Shown here: piece by piece, positions 59,110 through 64,000 of the stretch
Numbering within the stretch: the stretch's first letter is position 1
How the letters are laid out: every line of letters begins with the position of its first letter
DNA from: Cystobacter fuscus DSM 2262
GTDB taxonomy: Bacteria; Myxococcota; Myxococcia; Myxococcales; Myxococcaceae
Length of the DNA stretch: 64,000 bases
Assembly (NCBI RefSeq): GCF_000335475.2
Contig: NZ_ANAH02000015.1
Coordinates: forward strand, 186,001 to 250,000
Direction of reading: 5' to 3'
Notes under the pieces: model-generated
Databases searched by the model: none
Seen by the model: only the letters and a program-made list of their open reading frames with translations
What the model was told of the DNA's origin: nothing
Made by a program: the position numbers and the translations under genes

Positions 59110-60474
59110 ATGGCCACGAAAAGCCGGGGAAGAGCACAGCAGGCCAAGAGGGTACGGGCGGGCTCGCGCAAGCAACTCCCCTCGAGGCCCCTGCCCGTCT
59201 ACCTGCTTTCGTTGACCCTCGAGAACGTCCGCTGCTTCGGGCCCTCGCAGACCCTACGGCTCGCCGATGCGCAGGGACGTCCGGCGAAGTGGACGGTGAT
59301 TCTCGGCAACAACGGCATGGGCAAGACGACCCTGCTGCAGGCGCTCACGACGGTCGAACCCGAGTCGACCTCCAGTGGCGGGAACTTCTACATGCCCAAG
59401 GCATTCACCTCCCAGTGGCATCCGAATCGTCATCAAACGGATGTAGCCCGTTTGTCTGTCGAAGCCATGATGGGCGGACTCCTGGCAGGTGATGAACAAG
59501 AAGAACCTGCCCGGATGGAATGCAAATTCGGCCCCAAGGGGCAAAAATACTCATGGAAAGGTGTCTTTGAGCCCTATCTCTCGCTGGTGTGCTACGGCTA
59601 CGGAGCGACTCGCCGCATGGGAGCTGGCGCATTGTCCGCGCCGAAAGAAGCCCAGCGCAACGACAGTCTCTTCTTGGAAGATGTACCCCTGAGAAACGCC
59701 GAGGAGTGGCTCCTGCAAGCGGATTACGCCGCCAGCAAGGCCTCACCCCAACGCGGAGGAGCCGCGCGAAAGCGCGACCGAATCAAACAACTTCTCATTG
59801 ACCTGCTCCCAGAGGTGAGCGACCTGCGCTTCACTCCTCCCGATGCGAGCAACCCCGATGCCAGGGTGGAGGTCCAAACGCCCTACGGATGGGTCCCGAT
59901 GCGCGGCTTGAGCCTGGGATACCGGACGCTCATCGCCTGGCTGGTAGACCTCGCGAGCCGCCTGTTCGAGCGCTATCCCGAGAGCCCCAACCCGCTCGCC
60001 GAACCGGCGGTGGTCCTCGTGGATGAAATCGACCTCCACCTGCATCCGACCTGGCAGCGACAGCTCATCGGCTACCTGACCGAGCGCTTCCCTCAGACCC
60101 AGTTCATCGTGACCGCGCACAGCCCGCTCGTCGTTCAGAGCGCCACGGATGCGAACATCGTGGTCCTGAGACGAGAGGGCGACCATGTCGTCATCGACAA
60201 CGACGTGGAATCCATCCGGGGCTGGCGGGTGGACCAGATCCTCACGAGCGACCTGTTCGGACTGGAGACGGCCCGGCCGCCCCAGATCGAGGAACTCCTC
60301 AAGGAGCGGACCGCGCTCCTCTCCAAGCCCCGGCTGACCCAGAAGGACAAAGCCAGACTGAACGAGTTGGAGTCCATGATCGGCCCTCTTCCCACGGGCG
60401 AGACGAAGACCGAGCGCGAAGCCCTCGAACTCATCCAACGCGCCGCCGAGCGCCTGAAGGATGGCCGGAAGTGA
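59110..60474 (+). CDS. AAA/ABC-type ATPase, PtuA-like subunit of a Septu-type defence pair
   Basis: 454 aa with AGGAG 4 bases before the ATG. A basic N-terminal extension (about 1-27), then an ABC-like head: Walker A G66-T73 (GNNGMGKT, intact), a long insert, Walker B with Asp305/Glu306 (VVLVDEIDLHLHP) and switch His337 (VTAHSPLVV). The last 100 residues are a charged helical region. Its stop overlaps the HNH nuclease start (GTGA). An ATPase of this kind paired with an HNH protein is the layout of Septu anti-phage systems (PtuA-PtuB). The ATPase probably keeps the nuclease inactive until a phage cue. The paralogue at 9949 has no such partner. Confidence 0.85.
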   Translation: MATKSRGRAQQAKRVRAGSRKQLPSRPLPVYLLSLTLENVRCFGPSQTLRLADAQGRPAKWTVILGNNGMGKTTLLQALTTVEPESTSSGGNFYMPKAFTSQWHPNRHQTDVARLSVEAMMGGLLAGDEQEEPARMECKFGPKGQKYSWKGVFEPYLSLVCYGYGATRRMGAGALSAPKEAQRNDSLFLEDVPLRNAEEWLLQADYAASKASPQRGGAARKRDRIKQLLIDLLPEVSDLRFTPPDASNPDARVEVQTPYGWVPMRGLSLGYRTLIAWLVDLASRLFERYPESPNPLAEPAVVLVDEIDLHLHPTWQRQLIGYLTERFPQTQFIVTAHSPLVVQSATDANIVVLRREGDHVVIDNDVESIRGWRVDQILTSDLFGLETARPPQIEELLKERTALLSKPRLTQKDKARLNELESMIGPLPTGETKTEREALELIQRAAERLKDGRK

Positions 60475-61211
60475 TCCGCGTCCTCAAGCCGACCGAGCCG
60501 CCCGAGGTCCTTCGGACGAAAGGAGCGCGCGCCCTGCGTGCCATGAGGGCGGCGCATTCACGCGCGCCCCGGAGCTACGAGACCGGCAAGAAGTCGTTCG
60601 AGTTCGACCCGGGTATCCATGGACATGAGACCGTCAAGGCGGCGCTCCGCAAAGCACAGCACCTCAAGTGCGCCTTCTGTGAATCGAACTTCGCCCACAT
60701 CTCCTACGGGGACGTCGAGCACTTCCGCCCCAAGGCGGGGTGGCGTCAGAAGGAGAAGGAGCCCCTCGGTCGACCTGGCTATTACTGGCTCGCCTACGAG
60801 TGGACGAACCTCTTCCTGTCCTGCACGCTCTGCAATCAGCAGTTCAAGAGGAACCTGTTCCCCTTGAAGACGCCCAAGCGAAGGGCTCGCAACCACAAGG
60901 ACGATGTGTCAGTGGAAGACCCTCTGCTGCTCGACCCGGCGGCGGACGATCCCGAAACCTTCATCTCCTTCCGGCAAGAAGTGCCCTACGCAGTGGAGGG
61001 CAACAAGCGCGGGGAGACGACGATTCGCACCCTGGGGCTCCGGCGGGAGGAACTGGCCGAGCAACGGAGAAAGCACCTGAGTCATGTGAAGGCGCTCCGA
61101 AGCCTCATCAGGCTCGGAGCCCCCGAAGCCCCAGAGGCACAAACTCTGCTCCAACGCATGCAGCAGGACTCCGGTGAATACGCCGCGATGACCCGCGCCT
61201 TCCTGCGCTGA
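60471..61211 (+). CDS. HNH endonuclease, PtuB-like subunit of a Septu-type defence pair
   Basis: 246 aa from GTG 60471, overlapping the ATPase stop. The beta-beta-metal nuclease site is His84 (GDVEHFRPK), Asn113 (YEWTNLFLSC) and Asn122 (CTLCNQQFK), with zinc ligands Cys67/Cys70 (CAFC) and Cys118/Cys121. The N-terminal helical part and C-terminal Arg/Glu-rich helices probably bind the ATPase. PtuB proteins cut DNA when the complex is triggered. Pairing is strongly supported by overlap and by motifs. That it acts on phage is by family analogy. Confidence 0.87.
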   Translation: MIRVLKPTEPPEVLRTKGARALRAMRAAHSRAPRSYETGKKSFEFDPGIHGHETVKAALRKAQHLKCAFCESNFAHISYGDVEHFRPKAGWRQKEKEPLGRPGYYWLAYEWTNLFLSCTLCNQQFKRNLFPLKTPKRRARNHKDDVSVEDPLLLDPAADDPETFISFRQEVPYAVEGNKRGETTIRTLGLRREELAEQRRKHLSHVKALRSLIRLGAPEAPEAQTLLQRMQQDSGEYAAMTRAFLR

Positions 61212-61417
61212 CGTCCGCTCCTCGCACGGCCCCGCCAGGGGGAGTTGCGCCGCTGTGCATGGGGACGACCCCTGTCTGGTCTCGAGGGAAGCGCTACAGG
61301 AGCGGGAGCCTCCGCGCCAATCCACGTGCCCTCTCGGGGTACAGCGGCCCCCCCTGCATGACCAGGACGGGCCACCGCATTCGCGGAACGGCAGGTGTTA
61401 CCTCAGCGGCAATGGCC

Positions 61418-61711
61418 TCAGGAGCAGATGCCGCCGCGCTCGTTTTCGTTGCAGTAGCGGCCACAGAAGATCGCCGTGTTGATGCATTCGGTGCTATCGC
61501 AACAATAGAACAAGTGAAAGCCGGCTTCGGTGCGGGTGGGCTCAGCCGGCTCCACCTTCGCACCAGACAGGCCGCACTGATGTTCGCACTCGACGGCGGA
61601 ACCGATACACGTGGCGCCGTTGGCGCACGAGATCTCCTCCTGTCCGTCGGACATGCCACAGCCCGCCAGCAGACCCGCCGCCATCAGCCCTGCAATGATT
61701 GCCGCTCGCAT
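61418..61711 (-). CDS. Small cysteine-rich lipoprotein
   Basis: 97 aa from the ATG at 61711, with AGGAG 6 bases upstream. Lipobox LLAGC, then a mature domain with ten more cysteines in about 78 residues (SCANGATC, VECEHQC, FYCCDSTEC, IFCGRYC, GICS). This pattern suggests a disulfide-knotted extracellular module. I do not recognise the family. The 206 bases to the HNH gene contain no supported gene. Confidence 0.75.
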   Translation of the reverse strand: MRAAIIAGLMAAGLLAGCGMSDGQEEISCANGATCIGSAVECEHQCGLSGAKVEPAEPTRTEAGFHLFYCCDSTECINTAIFCGRYCNENERGGICS

Positions 61712-61947
61712 GTATTTCTCCTGGTCCTGACAGCTTTTGCTACCTTTCCAGGATATCCATTCCAATGGCGACAGGGCAAGCGCCGTTTCCGTCCTCTCCC
61801 GGCTCCCACCCTCCCGAGTTCACGTCCCGGGTAGCGGACCCTCCGTCCCTCGGATTCTCCAGCGTCCGCATCGTACCCGACAGGACCCGCCAAGGGCCTT
61901 GACTCGAGAGGTCAAGTCCGCTTCCTATCGTGGAAAAGGAGCGGCAC

Positions 61948-62736
61948 ATGGCGGACGAGCAACACGGGACGAGCATCAGATTGGGACCCTTCCACCTCGG
62001 CGCGAGCCATGACGACCTGGGACCGGGTCTCGGGCGTCTCTACGAGGCGTGGCACACGGACACGGGAGCCCCGGTGCTGCTGTTGCGGCCCGGTGGCGAC
62101 GTGAACTGGCAACCCGAGGGCCCCTGGCGGGTCCAGCTCTTCTTCGACCCGAACTGGTCCTCCGTCGTGGTGAAGGTGGAGCAGGCGCCCGCCCCGCTCG
62201 ATGTCTCGGACCTGGCCAACCTCCTCGTGATGACCACCGCGGCGGTCACGCGGGTGGAGGACAATCCCCAGGTGCGCGCCCACCTCGCCGCCTCGCGCGG
62301 GGGAGATGCGAAGCCCTCGGCGCCGCACACGGGCCGCAAGTCTGTCTTCAGGCAAGAAATAGCGCTCGCGGGTCTCGCCATGCTCTCACTGGGGCTGGGC
62401 GTCTGGCTGTACCTCGAGAAGCATCCCAACACTCCACCTCAGCCCACGGCCAGCCTGGATTCCGAGGTCCGCTCCCCGAAGAAGGCAGTGTACTTCATCG
62501 ACTCGGAAGAGTCCGGTGCAACCGCCATTGCCTATCCCTTGCCAGAGAAGCCATTCCAGAATCAGTTGATCCCGCCCTGCAATGTCAAAAAACGAGGGGA
62601 AGTGGCAATCAACAATGGGTGTTGGGTGGCGCTCGAACAGCGTCCTCCGTGCGAGGACGATCACGCCGAGTACAAGGGCAAGTGCTACCTGCCCGTCGCG
62701 CGGAAGGACCGTCCGCCCCAATCCGCCCAACCCTGA
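61948..62736 (+). CDS. Single-pass membrane protein with kinase-like N-terminal segment
   Basis: 262 aa from the ATG at 61948 (AAGGAG upstream); GTG 61930 is less likely. The N-terminal 120 residues (IRLGPFHLGASHDDLGPGLGRLYEAWHTDTGAPVLLLRPGG) recall the first lobe of myxobacterial Ser/Thr kinases but lack the lysine and later motifs, so it is at most a non-catalytic relative. One membrane helix (about 140-160, IALAGLAMLSLGLGVWLYLE) leads to an extracytoplasmic C-terminal domain with four cysteines (PPCNVKK, NGCWVAL, PPCEDD, GKCYLP). Similar proteins occur in other myxobacteria; function unknown. Confidence 0.7.
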   Translation: MADEQHGTSIRLGPFHLGASHDDLGPGLGRLYEAWHTDTGAPVLLLRPGGDVNWQPEGPWRVQLFFDPNWSSVVVKVEQAPAPLDVSDLANLLVMTTAAVTRVEDNPQVRAHLAASRGGDAKPSAPHTGRKSVFRQEIALAGLAMLSLGLGVWLYLEKHPNTPPQPTASLDSEVRSPKKAVYFIDSEESGATAIAYPLPEKPFQNQLIPPCNVKKRGEVAINNGCWVALEQRPPCEDDHAEYKGKCYLPVARKDRPPQSAQP

Positions 62737-62871
62737 GGTCACTTCCGCTCGCTCGGCAGACGATTCGAGCGTGTGCTCTGGGCAAGGTGCCACGCGGCCA
62801 GGGCAACGCTCCTCCGTTGCCCCGGCCGCTTGAGCATCAAGGCTGTCGTGCGCCCTGCTCAGCAGCGGTCA

Positions 62872-63417
62872 TCACAGCGCATCGCGAACGAGCACGAAGG
62901 ACCAGTGGTCGCTCCCGAGGCCCGGGTTGTCGATGCTTCCCGTCACCACCAGCTGGTTCTGCGGGCCGGCGTAGCACACGACGTTCTGCAACTGCAGCCA
63001 GCTGCCGCTCCAGGTGACGGAGCGGAGCCAGAAGCTTCCGCCGCGCGCGACCCACAGGGAGGTGCGGTCCTCGTCGCCGTTGCCACGGTCGGTGAACACC
63101 TCGGTGAAATCCCCCGTGAACACGTCCGACGTCGCGTTGTACCCGAGCGCGAACGTCGCGCTCTGGGGGGCCGCCGGCGTGTGAAGCGGAGTCGTCTCGA
63201 TCTGATAGCCCTGCGCCATCGCGAAGTGCGTGAAGCCGAGGGCTCCACGGGCGGTCACGGCCGACCCGATACCCAGGACCCGCCTGCCGTCGGACCGCGA
63301 GGCGTTCAGGAAGGAATCGACGCGGGTCCCGCACGCAATGGGCGCGCTCGCGTACGCAGGTGCCGCGGACAGGACAATGGCCAGAGCAACACCCGAAATG
63401 CTCGATACGACGTTCAT
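62872..63417 (-). CDS. Hypothetical secreted protein
   Basis: 181 aa from the ATG at 63417 (GGAGGAA 6 bases upstream). A signal peptide (SSISGVALAIVLSAAPAYA) is followed by a beta-rich mature chain with two cysteines (IACGTRVDS, VVCYAGPQ) and repeated polar/aromatic strands (HFAMAQGYQIETT, FALGYNATSDVFTGDF, SFWLRSVTWSGSWLQLQ). No catalytic motif. Typical small exported protein of unknown role. Confidence 0.72.
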   Translation of the reverse strand: MNVVSSISGVALAIVLSAAPAYASAPIACGTRVDSFLNASRSDGRRVLGIGSAVTARGALGFTHFAMAQGYQIETTPLHTPAAPQSATFALGYNATSDVFTGDFTEVFTDRGNGDEDRTSLWVARGGSFWLRSVTWSGSWLQLQNVVCYAGPQNQLVVTGSIDNPGLGSDHWSFVLVRDAL

Positions 63418-63540
63418 GTGGACTTCCTCCAAATATTTCATCGAAACTGGATGGAACCGCACTCTCACCGAGGACCCACGCGCCCCCCCTCGAGGACGAC
63501 CCATCGACTCGTGGGTACCGGTGGAGTGGGCGCTTCATAC

Positions 63541-63613
63541 GTTGGCCGCGTGATGGGCGCGTGACGGGCCGTGGCCTCGTGACGTTGGCCCGAGTGATGG
63601 GCGCGTGACCGGG
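63541..63613. repeat. Imperfect direct repeat
   Basis: A unit of about 28 bases beginning GTTGGCC and containing GTGATGGGCGCGTGAC occurs at 63541-63567 and again at 63584-63613, 43 bases apart. It lies in a non-coding stretch next to a gene remnant. Confidence 0.65.
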
Positions 63614-63635
63614 GCGTGGGCGAACAGATGGCGGC

Positions 63636-63701
63636 TACGAGGAACTCATTCCGGTGGAGTTCGTCGCCGAGTTGCCCAAGGCGCCCACCGGCAAGGTGCA
63701 G
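63636..63701 (+). pseudogene. Remnant of the C-terminus of an acyl-CoA synthetase
   Basis: In frame from 63636 the translation contains PVEFVAELPKAPTGKVQ, which matches the C-terminal lysine motif of AMP-forming acyl-CoA synthetases (ELPKTxTGKVQ). Upstream there is no open frame or start, and downstream the expected LR end is replaced by unrelated residues before a stop. Only the motif remains, so this is a relic. The rest of 63418-63860 shows only the direct repeat and the promoter. Confidence 0.5.
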
Positions 63702-63823
63702 GACTCCAAGCCACGCACCGGCGGGATTCCTGAGAGAATTCCAAGGTCCCACAGGCCCACGGCCGTGGAACGGCGGGTCCTTCGTTCCGAGCATCCTGAT
63801 TAAGCGGCTTTGTCCAAGCTTCC

Positions 63824-63852
63824 TTGACAACCTGGATGTTGGTTTGTACTCC
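63824..63852 (+). promoter_or_regulatory. Candidate promoter of the last lipoprotein gene
   Basis: A perfect TTGACA (63824-63829) is followed after 17 bases by TACTCC (63847-63852), a weak -10. The distance to the ATG at 63861 is only 8 bases, which leaves almost no leader, so an upstream start of translation or a leaderless message would be required. Confidence 0.4.
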
Positions 63853-63860
63853 TATTCGGA

Positions 63861-64000
63861 ATGAATGCGAGACGAGCGAATGGGTTGTTGCTGGCGGTGT
63901 CCCTAGCGGTCAACGTGGCGGGCTGCGTGGAGCAGGATGAATCCATGCATCCGCCCCCCTCGGAACCAGCGGGCGAGACGACACAAGCGGTCGTCTCGCA
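63861..64000 (+). CDS. N-terminal part of a lipoprotein (runs off the window)
   Basis: The frame from the ATG at 63861 stays open to the right edge. It begins with a lipoprotein signal: basic NARRANG, hydrophobic LLLAVSLAVNVAGC with the lipobox V-A-G-C, then a polar Pro/Ser/Glu-rich linker (EQDESMHPPPSEPAGETTQ). The rest of the protein is beyond the window. No function can be assigned. Confidence 0.7.
   Translation, partial: MNARRANGLLLAVSLAVNVAGCVEQDESMHPPPSEPAGETTQAVVS

Noticed and set aside
61259-61834. A 191-codon plus-strand frame after the HNH gene
   Set aside because: It is antisense to the cysteine-rich lipoprotein gene, which has a better ribosome site, lipobox and cysteine pattern.
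1-64000. CRISPR arrays, rRNA or tRNA genes and insertion sequences
   Set aside because: I saw no regularly spaced direct repeats, no rRNA-like blocks, no recognisable tRNA cloverleaf and no transposase motif. A tRNA could still be missed by eye.

Overview
The window is high-GC (roughly 70% by eye) and gene-dense. It carries many lipoproteins, sensor kinases, response regulators, a full chemosensory operon, a PEGA-domain protein, kelch and PP2C/kinase proteins, and a KaiC-like ATPase. This mix, and the matching codon use in nearly all genes, points to a myxobacterium, most likely of the Archangium/Cystobacter/Melittangium group. That assignment is inference from gene content; no rRNA gene is present, and I recognised no tRNA gene or CRISPR array.

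Layout. 1-9.7 kb: end of a secreted calcium-binding-repeat protein, a subtilisin-like protease, a small DUF3185 membrane protein divergent from a KaiC-like ATPase/receiver pair, then oligoribonuclease, PRPP synthetase, an enoyl-CoA hydratase-family protein, and a PAS sensor kinase coupled to a tiny lipoprotein gene. 9.9-20 kb: a lone AAA ATPase with a damaged Walker A motif, an M1 aminopeptidase lipoprotein, a lipid A acyltransferase-like gene overlapping a metallophosphatase, thioredoxin 2, an isoaspartyl peptidase, an unknown lipoprotein and a HAMP sensor kinase. 20-28 kb: a probable NAD-linked regulon consisting of a nicotinamidase-like hydrolase, a vWA protein, PP2C, a protein kinase and the Nudix-type regulator NrtR. 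Two operators with identical concentric-palindrome geometry tie it together. It is interrupted by a short, AT-richer block of lipoprotein and unknown genes. 28-37 kb: lipid kinase family, PEGA protein, M64 peptidase, DUF2267, SIMPL, a response regulator, and a three-gene operon of unknown function ending in a SEC-C protein, preceded by a pair of related palindromes. 37-44 kb: a chemosensory operon (receiver, two CheW, globin-coupled receptor, CheA-receiver hybrid, CheB, membrane metalloprotease) with no CheR. 44-52 kb: beta-barrel-like protein, type II NADH dehydrogenase, M24 lipoprotein, kelch protein, and a soluble kinase with a PhnD-like sensor domain. 52-58 kb: iron uptake (PiuC-like dioxygenase, Fur-box promoter, TonB, PepSY membrane protein, siderophore receptor). 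58-64 kb: an AT-richer accessory block with an overlapping secreted-protein/partner pair, a Septu-like PtuA/PtuB defence pair, cysteine-rich and other surface proteins, a remnant of an acyl-CoA synthetase, and the start of another lipoprotein.

The strongest candidates for an under-described system are two. The first is the NrtR-type regulon linking nicotinamide salvage to a vWA/kinase/PP2C signalling triad. The second is the Septu-like ATPase-HNH pair, together with its distant paralogue at 9.9-11.3 kb whose P-loop has lost the glycine before the catalytic lysine.
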